Positions 53,806 through 64,000 of a stretch of 64,000 nucleotides of DNA are shown here, one piece after another. The DNA is from Brachypterus glaber (taxonomy: Eukaryota > Arthropoda > Insecta > Coleoptera > Kateretidae): NCBI GenBank assembly GCA_958510825.1, contig OY294046.1, positions 1,736,001 to 1,800,000 on the forward strand. The letters are read 5' to 3'. The stretch's first letter is position 1; each line of letters begins with the position of its first letter. Made by a program: the position numbers and the translations under genes. The notes beneath the pieces are model-generated. The model searched no databases. It was not told the origin of the DNA and saw nothing but the letters and a program-made list of their open reading frames with translations.

Positions 53806-54231
53806 AAAACGTGTTATGAAACGAGTGCTTTATACAATTTTTTCTATTTTGCTCTAAATTTAAAAAACTTATATTTAAATTAATGACTAATTTAGGGATT
53901 TTTGTTTTGGGATGGCATTACAGTTTACACTATGTTTAAAATTCTAAAAACGAATGATATTTTGATATATTTTACAGTCATCTCTTCTTTTTTCATCGCA
54001 ATTAACCAGTCCACAATTTTAACACGGTAAAAAATAACCCACACAAAATTTTGTAAAAAATTAAACTTTAAATCGACATTGACATTTGCACGCAAAACGT
54101 CAAGAGATAGGCTTTTGTATGTTGCCAACCCAACAGAAAAAAAAAGTAGAGACCTCTTATGGGCCTATAAGAACACGCAAAATGCGTGTGATTATGAGCT
54201 TATAAGAGCCGCAAAATAGAAAAATGTTCTA

Positions 54232-54333
54232 ATTATTTTACTAGTAGTACATTACTACCGAAAATCCTAACAATTCTATCAAAACTACCTGTTGGAGGGG
54301 TAAGTAAAAAATAATATCCCCACCTCTTCAACA
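54232..54333 (+). repeat. Family N hairpin repeat, copy 2
   Basis: Matches copy 1 from TACATTACTACCGAAAATCC to the end of the hairpin CCCCACCTCTTCAACAGG. Confidence 0.7.
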
Positions 54334-54870
54334 GGTGCATGCGATTCCTGAAGCATAACAGTTTGTCGGGCAGTCACTCGTCCGGCTTATACCGCGCTGA
54401 GAAGTCAGTGAATCGTACCATTTTTACCTCCTAGGAACAATACACCGCGAGATCGTACCGAGTACCACTATCACGATTTTTGAATCTAGCCGGAATCTGA
54501 ATTGGATGATAAGGTTCGACGTTTGATCGAGAGTTGATATCTACAAGCGTTCGTCGCTTGACCCAGCATCTAAGTGACTTTTTTTATCAATTGTGTTATC
54601 GAGAATTTGAAGGATTATAGTGATTTACAACATTTTTTGTGAGTTTTTTTCTAATGACATCCTGTGTGAGTTAAAGGATTGTTTTACTGGTTGATGAAAA
54701 ATTTATTGTCAGGACGAAATATGTTATGATATTCGGATTTATTGGACTAAAAAGAGACTGTGGAATTTGAATATAAGTGTTTGTTGTTTTATTACTATTT
54801 TGTGTTAAAAGTGATTTTTAAAAGACGAGTTTGTGATTTTTACTCGTGGATTTTTTAAGGTAAGTACTTG
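54334..54870 (+). promoter_or_regulatory. Candidate host first exon or core promoter region
   Basis: This stretch is not part of any repeat seen in the window and is richer in CpG at its start (GTCGGGCAGTCACTCGTCCG, ACCGCGCTGAG). TCAGTG near 54406 fits an arthropod initiator. About 450 nt later the sequence GGATTTTTTAAG is followed by GTAAGTACTT at 54861, a near-ideal splice donor. No long open frame lies between, so it would be a 5' untranslated exon of a plus-strand gene whose coding exons are outside the window. Inference only. Confidence 0.3.
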
Positions 54871-55745
54871 CCCTTTTTTTGAAATTTTCATAAATCACCA
54901 ATAAATTATCGTCGCTACAAAAAAAAAACAACAAACTAAAATAAAAAAATAATAAAAAAATCAAAAATAGAAATTAAAAAAAATCTAACCTTTTACACAA
55001 ATATTTTTTATCAAAGGTAGCTACAAAAAGTTAAACTTTTTACCCCCTTACCCCAAATTTTACTAAACCCAACTTTGGACAAGAAACTTCTGCTTTAAAT
55101 TTGAAGTCTTTAGCTCAAAGCATTCTCTGGTTATCGTAATCCAAAAATTTTGCTTGACCGAGAAACAGATCTTTTGGGGAAATAAGATTTTTTATATACA
55201 GAACTTCTAGAAACGGAAAAAAACAAAAAAAAATACTAACGCAGTACTTTTGTGAGGAAATGTAAAATAGCGATTCTATCAATTGATATAATTATTATAG
55301 TTTTTTACAGTTTTATTTCAAGTTTTTTTCATTTTTTTAAACCTTTAACAATCAAGTTTTAGTTTTTATCAAATGCACCAATTTATCTATAAATTAACGT
55401 TTTTTTTTTATTATTTTTATGTTTCATAAAAATTCAATATTTTTTAAAAATTGAGAAATTTAATGTGCCTAGCTCATTGTGTTTTCAAGTTATCAAAATC
55501 ACTTTTGTAAATCAGAACTAAAATGTTAAAAAATGGCTTAAAAAATAGACAAAATGTTAATAATAATACCATTGCCAAAATTCTTCTCGATGCAAAATTT
55601 CGGAAATATTATTTTCGTTTTTATTTAAAAAAATTCTTCAAAAATATTTTCTTCGTTGGGTCGATAAAAAACTTAAATATTTCGTTATTTTTTTCACCAG
55701 TTATAGATCATAGTTTATTGAATAATAGTAATTATATACCAAGAT
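54871..55745. other. AT-rich stretch, possibly intronic
   Basis: No coding domain; 55723-55745 is shared with 10603-10625 and leads into the hairpin. Confidence 0.45.
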
Positions 55746-55836
55746 AGAGAAGACATTTTTTATAGTCGAGCGTATTAAATCCCAGGCTGCGTAGCAGCGA
55801 GGGATTTAAGAGTGCGAGGCTATAATAGTCTTCTCT
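55746..55836. repeat. Two-part hairpin, 91 bp
   Basis: AGAGAAGAC/GTCTTCTCT closes the base, ATAGTC(GAG)CG and TTAAATCCC/GGGATTTAA follow, and CTGCGTAGCAG forms the tip. One arm recurs alone at 10621-10675. Confidence 0.75.
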
Positions 55837-56628
55837 GTCGTAGTATATATACATTAGTTTTTTCACTACTAGCACTATTTAACTATTTTTATTTAAATAA
55901 TAAAATAAATTATTAACAGAAATGATATTTCTTGAAATTTTCATAAAAATCAAGTAGCCTTGATCAATGACATTTGCTCAAATAAATACTTTGAACTGAC
56001 GTTTAAGAATCTAGTTTTTTTTTATTTTTCATAATATTTAGCTAATTATTGATTGTATTAATTGGTAATAATTGTAAATAATCATATTTAACAAATAAAA
56101 AGTTATTTAAAGCTATGTTCTTGGGTTTAATTAGCAAGAATTGCAAAAAGAACTGACACATCTAAAGTGGCAGAAATCAATTGTTTATAAAATTTACTCC
56201 TACTAGAAGAGAAAAAATTATTATTGCTATAGGTGAAGAAAATCGATTTCACAGTCTGAAAACATGATAAATAATGGTATGTTCTAAAGCTAGTAGTAAA
56301 AAAACTATATTTTCTTTGGTTCTGTTACATAGGCCATGTGATTAATATCAAAATATTATAATTATGTAAAATTATTGTTCGCGGTTCGTATTTAATGTAG
56401 ATTCTATTGTAAATATTTTAAATTTGTTATTCATACGTGGTATTGTAACAATACAAGGGAGTCAAAGTGTATCTTCATCTTTGAATTTCTCGAGAGGAGT
56501 TACCAATGTTCAATTGATGAAAAAAATAGACGTTTTTTTGAGTTATTGCTTCGCAGGTTTTAATGTACTCTTGTCCTACTAGATTATTTTTACAAAAATT
56601 AAATTTTACGGGTAGAAACACACCAGGA
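55837..56628. other. AT-rich stretch, nothing recognised
   Basis: No repeat family or coding sequence recognised. Confidence 0.5.
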
Positions 56629-56756
56629 CTATAAAAAATGTCGTATTGAAACGTATTAAAACACATTCAGACGATTCCAAAAATGTATTAAAAAAATACT
56701 TTTTAATGCTTATTTGGAATCGTCTCTATGTGTTTCAATGTGACCTTTTTTATAGG
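56629..56756. repeat. Hairpin element, 128 bp
   Basis: CTATAAAAAATGTCGTATTG pairs with CAATGTGACCTTTTTTATAG, and AGACGATTCC with GGAATCGTCT; short A/T-rich loop. No coding sequence. Confidence 0.75.
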
Positions 56757-57912
56757 GCCGTTATTAAAATCGACCGAAAAGTTATTCTTTTTGCATTTTC
56801 TGCTTAAGAATGTCATAAAACTAAAAAAGAGAAAATGTGAGTTTTTTCAAAACTCACGTCTGTCTGTCGGTCTGTATGTAAACCTTATAAATTTTGAAAG
56901 GAATGTCCGATTTGAAAAAAACTTTCACCAAACGATTCAGGACCTTTTCTGTTTGCATCATATCAAATATGGTTAACATTGGCATAGACAAGGGGGAAAA
57001 ATGGACAAAAACTATAATTTTTAGCGATATCTCACTTATTATTTATAGTAGGATATTTTTTTGCATAAATGAAAATAATGTTTAATTCCCTACAAAAAAA
57101 ATATGTGATTATTTTTATCATAGGACTATTAGTTTTCGAGATATAGACCTTTTAATAAATTTTGATCTAATTAAAATTTTAATTAGATCTCAAATTTTGA
57201 CACAAAATAAATTTCCATCATAGGTAAAATTAATTTTAATTCATTTTTCTTTTAATAAATTTCTGATAATGGTGCGGCCAGAAAAACAATCCGATAAGGT
57301 TACAAAGAAAAAACAAAAGGATATAATCCAAAAATACAGGAAAAGTGAAGTCATTTTTCCACCCGTCTAGAAAGGGTACCCATTTGACATTTTTAACATT
57401 TATAAAACATTTATTTTTTATGCATAAAGCGAGCTGAAACCACTATGAGAAAAAGTCCATGTACGAAGTCTCAAATGTCAAAAAATCTCAAAAAATCGTA
57501 ACAAAGTTTTGGAAAATCTTGGTTACTTCGACAATATTTTACAAGAATCTTAGCCTTACAAAAATTTCAAAAGTCCGTGTACAAATATTTGGTAGTAGTT
57601 TTAAAATCCATTGGCACAAAAAATAGGTTTTCTTTTCTTAGCAAAAAAATAAAATTATAAACTAAAAGGAACTTTTATTGATTTTTGTATGTTCTTGAAT
57701 TGCAAAATAAAACTTCCGAAAATTTTTCTGTTCATTTGTTACCACGATAACTAAAATACGCCTTGGGCTAAAGACTTAATATTTCAAACATAGGTTTCTT
57801 ATTCCTTATTACTTATTAGTATTATTTTAGGTCGGGATTATTTTTGGTACAAATCGGGTCAAATGCGAGTAAAACAATTATTTATTTTTAATTTTTCGGT
57901 TGTCGAAAAAAA
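56757..57912. other. AT-rich stretch with weak repeat traces
   Basis: TCTGTCTGTCGGTCTGTATG at 56860 resembles other CTGT-bearing repeats. CCACCCGTCTAGAAAGGGTACCC at 57360 recurs as CACCCGCCCAGAAAGGGTACCC at 62719. No gene. Confidence 0.45.
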
Positions 57913-58587
57913 ATATTTTTTTTCTACGACTGCTTTAGAATGTAAGCAAATACACACACTTTTCAAACACAGAATGAATCCATTCTAGCCCTAGATACGG
58001 TATGAATATTCCGTATTAAGTGTTAGAATGAGCACATACAGTGCCATCTCTTGTTTATAAAATTAAAGAAAAATTTAGCAAAATTAGCAATTTATTTTAC
58101 CATGAAATATTGAATAATTTAATGCAATTTAAAGTTTTGCGTTAAAATTACATAAAGTTTATTAGTTTTTCTGAATATTTGACCAGTTTTTTATCAATTT
58201 AGTTCAAAAAATTAAAACTGTTCCATCTATTGTTAAATATTTAAACCTGATATCTGTCACAACAATCTGACATAACCTTAAATTTTTGCATTATAATTTG
58301 TAAATATGTGCTAAAATTAAATAAAAATCTTTTTTAAGTACTGATTTGATAAAATTATTAAATAACATTAATTGTTTTATTTAAAAATATGTGTTTTGTT
58401 TCATTTACAATGTCGAGTCACAAAAAACATTGTTTTTAACATTGTCCGCAGTTTAAAGCCATACAGTGTTTCATATTTGTAGTCGAAGAAAAAGTATAGT
58501 CTACAACACGTATGGAATAGTCATTCCGCGCTCGCGGGACCGTCATACTCGCCTGCCGGCTCGCGCGGAATATTGTCTATTCCATAT
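57913..58587 (-). mobile_element. Family B element, copy 8
   Basis: Nearly complete in minus orientation, from TTTTTTCTACGACTGCTTTA to the palindromic end, which lacks its ATACGAGCC-GTATGACAAAC piece and the last outer 20 bp. Confidence 0.85.
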
Positions 58588-59602
58588 AAACGTAGCGGTT
58601 TATTGTTTTTTTTTTAGTTTTAAATACCTAAGATAAGTATATTTTACTAATCACCTGTACGACTACAAAGGTTATAATAATTCGTGCTTTACATTACTTA
58701 AAACAAAACTTTAAATGCTTTAAACAAGTATTGTTATATATTGTTTATGGCTATTTTATTTTCATCTTACAACTTTATCAAGGTACCTCTGGTACTGCTC
58801 GTATTATTCCGATACACAAATATTCCACTCATATTTTTACATTAAATTACAGATAAAATACCTACAAATTGACTGAAATATTCTAAATTCAAGAATTCAT
58901 AATACAGGGTTAATCAGAAATAATTCGAAAATAAAAATTAAAGTTTTTTTTTCTTTTGTGGATATTGAATAAAGTTTTAGTGATTCTAATTAAATCAATC
59001 AAATTAATCAATAAAAAAGCTAAATTCTATTGAAATTTAATAGGAACGGCGACAAATGAATGTCGCGTTGTCGTAGCTTGTTTAATTATATAATTAAATG
59101 TACAGATCTGTGGTAGGAGCGCTTCACTATAACAAGAAAATAAAAAAATATTTAAAATTGATTTCTTCGTATTTGTATGGAATGCAAACTTTTTAAAAAG
59201 ATACAAATAATAACCTCTGATTTTAACTATAGTTAATGAATAACAATTATTGTTGTTAAATGTTAGAAATGTTGCAACACTTTAAGTTAACTCTGCTACT
59301 TAGTGGTATTCTGACGAAATATAATTGTACAGTACTTACCTTATAAATAATAAAAAAGAAACTCATCAATATAAGTACGTCAATCAGGCACTCATATATA
59401 TATATTATTATTTATTGCATTGTAAATGCATTTTTTAGTCTAAACAGTCTAAACAGTCAATAATTATTCAGTGTATTTTTACCTAAATGCTAAAAAATAA
59501 AATTGATACAAGCATCTTTTAGGGACTATCATATTATCGGTTTCAACCAATAAAAAACAAGACATTACCATAACACTAACGTCTACGTCCCACATCCAAC
59601 CC
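58588..59602. other. AT-rich stretch, nothing recognised
   Basis: Contains a short (TA)n at 59394-59404. No repeat family or gene recognised. Confidence 0.5.
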
Positions 59603-59853
59603 ACGAACTAATAACTCTTCTCTCTAGAATACGCATAGCGTTAATATAAAGTATCGCCAACATTTCGGTTTGTTTGTAAACAAATAGTAGGTATATTCAG
59701 GCCTGAACAATAACAGTTACCAGTAACTGTTATTGTTGTCTCTGTTAGAACAAAGCTGTGCTAGTAAGACAGTCAAATGTATATGTTGGCTACGTTTTTG
59801 TCAGTTTTTACAAATGAAATGCCTATTCTAGAGAGAAGAGTTATTAGTTCGTT
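59603..59853 (+). mobile_element. TIR element (CGAACTAATAACTC ends), uninterrupted copy
   Basis: ACGAACTAATAACTCTTCTC ... and its complement close both ends; the inner palindrome GTTACCAGTAAC sits at the centre. A 37-bp segment (ACAAAGCTGTGCTAGTAAGA) is extra relative to the copy at 32.2 kb. Confidence 0.85.
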
Positions 59854-59944
59854 GCATTCAACGATCTTTCGCGCTGTTGCTAAATTGTGCAATTTAATTT
59901 ATCTTTGGTTTTTGGTTGTTTTGGTGTTTTTTTTTGCTTTGCCG

Positions 59945-60076
59945 TCAATCATTGTCATAGACAAAAAATGTCACAATGTTTTAAATGTTAAAAGGTACGA
60001 GTTTTTAACCAATGATGTAGCTTTAAAATCGCGGGAATTTTAAACTACTATCTTACATAATTGGAAGGACTATAGA
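59945..60076 (-). mobile_element. End fragment of the 5563-6143 TIR family
   Basis: Complement of 5563-5700: GTCAATCATTGTCATAGACA, GTACGAGTTTTTAACCAATG and the terminus CATAATTGGAAGGACTATAG. The rest of the element is not present here. Confidence 0.75.
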
Positions 60077-60327
60077 AAAAAAAATATACTGACCTGTATA
60101 AAAAGTTACAAAGCTTCAAATATGACAAAACATTTCACAATAAAAATATAAATTATGTCAAAACTTAAGCAAAGATTATTTTATTTTGTTTTTTAAACAA
60201 TAAATTATTGTCCTAACTTAAATAAATATAATTATAAATTTTAATTTTCAAAATTTTCGAAATTTCCTGTTGGTTTGTGAAACTCTTTTAATATTAGTCC
60301 AGTCAAATAATAAATGTAAATTACAAT

Positions 60328-61543
60328 AAATGTACACAGTTTGATATTTTAAGGGTAGTAGTGGATGGCAACAGAACACTCCTGTTCGATTTTTCACCGG
60401 GTGATTTGCGTAAGGGGTGTCCGCTATCTTGAATTTTAGGGGTGAGTTTCTTGCATATAACCAGGGAGGAAATTTCCAACAATTTTTGTTCGGATCGTTT
60501 TTTAAATATATTAATAGCAATCGAGTTAATTTAAAATTAGCCATATTAGAGGTGAAATTGTTTTTTTTCTATTTTGGTACGGTTAGAGAGGGCGCAACTC
60601 GACTTTCAGCGCCCACTGTAAACCTTATAATATATAAAACTTATAGAGATTTTCAAGAGCTACAAATTTATCCTGATGAATAATTTGGCTGAAAAATCGA
60701 GAAAATCAATTTCACCCCCAACATGGCTATTTTTGAATATTTTTAACTCGATTGCTATTAATATATTAAAAAAATGATCCAAACAAAAATTGTTGGAAAT
60801 TTTCTTCTTAACAAAATTAGTTATATGCATTTTTATCGTAAGATGCATATTTAGCGAGATAACAGGACTCACCCATAAATTCTCGATAGCAAATCACCCG
60901 GTGAAAAACTAACAGATGTGTTCTGTTACAGTTAATTTCAACAAAACTGGAATAGTGGGCTTATAAAAAAAATACATTGTGAACTATCTTTCATTTGACA
61001 AATATTTGTTTACTTGTTAATAAATTTAGTGTCAATATTGTTATTGCCACATCAATGTCAAAGTCAAAAAATGTTGGTGTATTTTTTTAAAATTGGGAGA
61101 GATAAAGCAGAAAATTAAATAAATTAAGGAACTATGAGGAATACCTAGTTGTAGGAGACCAATATACTAGTAGTGTTTTTTAAAAATAAAGGTATTTAAA
61201 ACAAGTTTATTAGATACAAAATATATTGATAAGGGGATTTATTAATAGACATTTTAGAGTAGGGATATTTTAGAGCAGAAATACACTAAATTAACAATAG
61301 ATATACGCTTCAAAATCCAAATAGTATTTACTAAACACAAATGCATAGAATAACATATGATTTTTGACATGGTTAAACTAACCTTATTTTTCAAACAGGC
61401 ATAACCCCATTTAAATAATCCACATTCACACAACTAAATTTTATGGAAAACATGAAATTTTACTTAACCCCACTTTTCCAGTTTTGTTGAAATCAACTGT
61501 ACTATCCACTACTATCCTTTAAAATATCAGCCCGTGTATATTT
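60328..61543. mobile_element. Family J element, long copy
   Basis: Outer inverted ends AAATGTACACAGTTTGATAT...GGGTAGTAGTGGATGG and the complement. Inside lies a 590-bp hairpin-like unit (TTTTTCACCGGGTGATTTGC at 60389 against GCAAATCACCCGGTGAAAAA at 60891; GGAAATTTCCAACAATTTTTG against its complement). The short copy at 19.6 kb retains only the outermost and one inner portion. No transposase. Confidence 0.7.
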
Positions 61544-62374
61544 ATTGAAATTTAACATAGGAATTTCTCGTTATTTGACTGGACTTTTTATATATTTTTT
61601 AACAAATTATTTGGGTATATTTCAAAGTGTACTGTCCTACAATGAAGGTTATCTACTAACCTTCAACTAAAATGGAATATCCGCAGAAAATTAAGCCTTG
61701 AAAAAAAATCATCAAAAATTTGAATATTATCTTATTTTTGGTATAATTTATTGTTATATTATTGTTATACGCCGTCAAATTAGCATTTATTTAATTTGTT
61801 ACTTTCTCCGAGGAAAGTCTTGCGTTAGTAAAAAAAACTGAATTTTTTTTATTGTTTTTTACGTTTCTCGGCGTTTTATATTCAAAAAAGTAGATCGATA
61901 AGAAAACTGTGACCACGATAATTTAAGTTTTAAGTTAAAGACTTTAAATTTGGACCAAGTTCTAGGCTGGGATTTGTTTTTGGTAAAAATCGAGTTGGGG
62001 TAAAGAGTTAAACCGTTTTTCTTAAAAAAATAAATAGTTTTTCAAAGAAACTTTTATTTTTTTTTTTTTTTTGATTATTTTTTGTTTTGTTTTTTTTTTC
62101 AATTTTATTTTCAATTTTTTTGTTAATTGTTATTTTTTTGGCAGCAGTATTTTTTTTTATTTATTTATATTTTTTTTTGAAAAAAGTTTTTTTTATTTTA
62201 AAATATTAAAATCAGTTGTTGTAAGGGGCCTTTCATTAATTGTCTAAGGTATATTTAAAGTATTTTTGATAATTCCCCCCCCCCCCACATAATGTTAAAA
62301 GCCATTAACAATTTCTTGTAAAACTTTTTAATCATTTTTGTCGTAGCACTTTTAGTTTCAAAAATATAACAATT
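61544..62374. other. T-rich stretch, nothing recognised
   Basis: 62040-62220 is almost pure T/A with short motifs; a C10 run lies at 62278. No gene. Confidence 0.5.
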
Positions 62375-62709
62375 TAATAGTTATTTATGGTACTAGTGGG
62401 TAAAGTAAGATATTGCCCATGAGAAAATTAACCTGCCAGGCGTCAGCCAAGCAGGTTAATTTTCGAGAGGGCAATATCGGTTTACCCATGAGTGCCATAC
62501 AAGGTTTTATCCAATAAATAGCTTAGGAATTCATATTTTTATTAAAAATTTTAATGACATTTACAAGAAAATAATTTGACAAGTGACACTTGAGTGGGTA
62601 AAATAAATAATTATCCACTCAATAAAGTAAAAGCCACGCGAGGGTTATTATTGAGTTTATCTATTTAATAAAGCTGGTAATTGTCTTATTATCTGTATGT
62701 ATTGGATAA
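62375..62709 (+). mobile_element. Family A element, copy 11
   Basis: Complete; ACTTGAGTGGG and CACGCGAGGGTT are its private changes. Followed at once by TGTTTTCACCCGCCC, a block shared with 57.36 kb. Confidence 0.9.
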
Positions 62710-63349
62710 AACTGTTTTCACCCGCCCAGAAAGGGTACCCGTTTTAGCTATTTTTATTTTTAAATTAATAGTTTTCTTGCCTTACAAAATAAAACTAATT
62801 TAACAAAGAATTTTTTATGGTAAAGCTCAACATTTAAAAATAATTTTTATCGATTAAAATCAATTATTGACTTAAAATTCCCATACTATAAAATAAAGAA
62901 TTGTGGTTGAATTTGACAATTTCGTAACAATTGTAATTACAAAATATCAAAATGTTGACTGTTCATGCTTGAAAAAGTCGTGATTTGTGAAAAAATTATT
63001 TACTAAGGTGAAATGTCGGTTTTTAAATATATTTTTTTAAATTTTAACAGTAATTAAAGAAACTTTGTTTATTTTGTAATTTATTTCTAAAATAATTACC
63101 GCAATAAAATATATTTCACAAGAAACCATATCAATTGATTACTTTTTTACCTGACAACAAAAATTTTAAAGGAGGGTTATGTTTTAAACACGTGTGTGTA
63201 TGTTTGTTTGTTCCCCTCTAGAGCTTAAGTTATTAGGCCGATTTTTTCTTTATCATGCAAGTAAAACTGGCTTTATAATAATTAAGGAGTTCGCGTTCAA
63301 AACCAGATACAGGGTGATCAGTAACTGGCATGCCAAAACTAGATAAGTA
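62710..63349. other. AT-rich stretch, nothing recognised
   Basis: TATGTTTGTTTGTTCCCCTC near 63200 resembles a common insect repeat module. No coding sequence. Confidence 0.45.
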
Positions 63350-63773
63350 CACGGAAAAAAAAATTATAGCTAGGAGCGCTATAAGACACATACCAAGCAA
63401 ATTATAATCGCTTATTATATAAATACAAGGCTTTCTCTTACAATTATGGCAGTCAGTGTAAAAATTTATATGAAATACTTTAATTGTTTAGTGAATAATA
63501 AAATATAACAAATAGTATGGCATTTATAGCTTAAATAGATTTAATTATTGTCCGTGCTAATAATTTTTATAATATAATAAAATTTCTGTAAATTTATAAT
63601 AGTGCCTGTAATAAATATAATCGTGTCTGTAATATATATAATCGTTTCCAATTTATTTTTAACATTATTAGTTATTGTGTCCCTTATAATCTATAGCTTA
63701 AATCACTATAATTTGCCACTGTTACCAAATATCTTATAATGTATAGCGCAGAGCCCACTAATTTCTTTCCGTG
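63350..63773. mobile_element. Family E TIR element, copy 2
   Basis: 424 bp from CACGGAAAAAAAAATTATAG to CTTTCCGTG, flanked by TA on both sides, which fits a Tc1/mariner-type target. Nearly identical to copy 1 at 29.9 kb. Confidence 0.9.
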
Positions 63774-64000
63774 TATATAGCCATAAATAAAGAAAAAGAA
63801 TAACTTCATTTTTTTGTACATAAGTTAGTTTTGCAACTAAATAGACTATTAAATTTCATTCAGTAATAACTTCTACGTTAGTCAAAGACCTGATGAATTT
63901 TTTTAACAAGCTATTTTTTACCGGCTGAATTTTAAATATGTTCTAAAGTTTATTCTAATTAGGCTTTTTCCAAATTGCTGAGTTCTGGGTCCGTTTCCAT

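Larger units (their letters stand above)
52748..54224 (+). repeat. Family C repeat, copy 4, interrupted by a LINE
   Basis: Left part to 52858 and right part from 53806 are contiguous in the other copies (CTCTAAAAACGTGTTATG). Contains the complete left hairpin, and the right hairpin near 54155-54215. Confidence 0.9.

Overview
The window is strongly AT-rich eukaryotic nuclear DNA, most likely from an insect with a large, transposon-filled genome. The evidence is two jockey/CR1-like LINE lineages, tRNA-derived SINEs, a piggyBac transposase remnant, hAT-, mariner- and Harbinger-type non-autonomous elements and a Penelope-like remnant. A beetle is plausible, but order cannot be fixed from sequence alone. 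I recognise no intact host protein-coding gene, no rRNA or functional tRNA gene, no CRISPR array and no prokaryotic operon. Coding signals are all transposon-derived, partial and broken.

Layout. 0-8 kb: a 1.5-kb foldback element with a degenerate hammerhead motif, then family D, a TIR element, the first P-family element (hammerhead-like core) and two family A copies. 8-12 kb: three family B copies around a second P element. 12-16 kb: a decayed tandem reverse transcriptase fragment, a piggyBac C-terminus and a SINE. 16.5-17.3 kb: a foldback with C-rich/G-rich arms. 18-25 kb: family D, tandem family A copies, two 5'-truncated LINEs on the minus strand and family B. 25-31 kb: a (TTC)n tract, a three-unit family A tandem array, and a pair of 400-bp direct repeats around a 425-bp TIR element. 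31-38 kb: nested TIR elements, a SINE, and family K and C copies. 39.7-42.6 kb: two inverted-repeat elements with canonical type I hammerhead ribozymes, one still holding the C-terminal GIY-YIG region of a Penelope-like protein, separated by a 500-bp polypyrimidine tract. 43-50 kb: more TIR elements, including a hAT MITE with a perfect 8-bp target duplication. 50.7-54.2 kb: a three-level nest of elements, then a LINE inserted in family C. 54.3-54.9 kb: the best candidate for host gene sequence, a possible non-coding first exon ending in a strong splice donor. 55-64 kb: hairpins, family B, TIR elements, family A and a second near-identical copy of the 425-bp element.

Family names used here: A, ~340-bp element with two internal hairpins, about 12 copies, three of them in a tandem array. 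B, ~700-bp element with a GC-rich terminal palindrome, 8 copies. C, ~480-bp hairpin-bearing repeat. D, ~660-bp repeat with a CAGA tract. E, 425-bp CACGG-ended element. F, 400-bp direct repeat. G, J, K, N, smaller families. P, foldback elements with a hammerhead-like motif. The most interesting system is the set of ribozyme-bearing elements: four different sequence families carry the same hammerhead architecture, and one (P) shows a paired change of the C3-G8 core pair to U3-A8 in all three copies.
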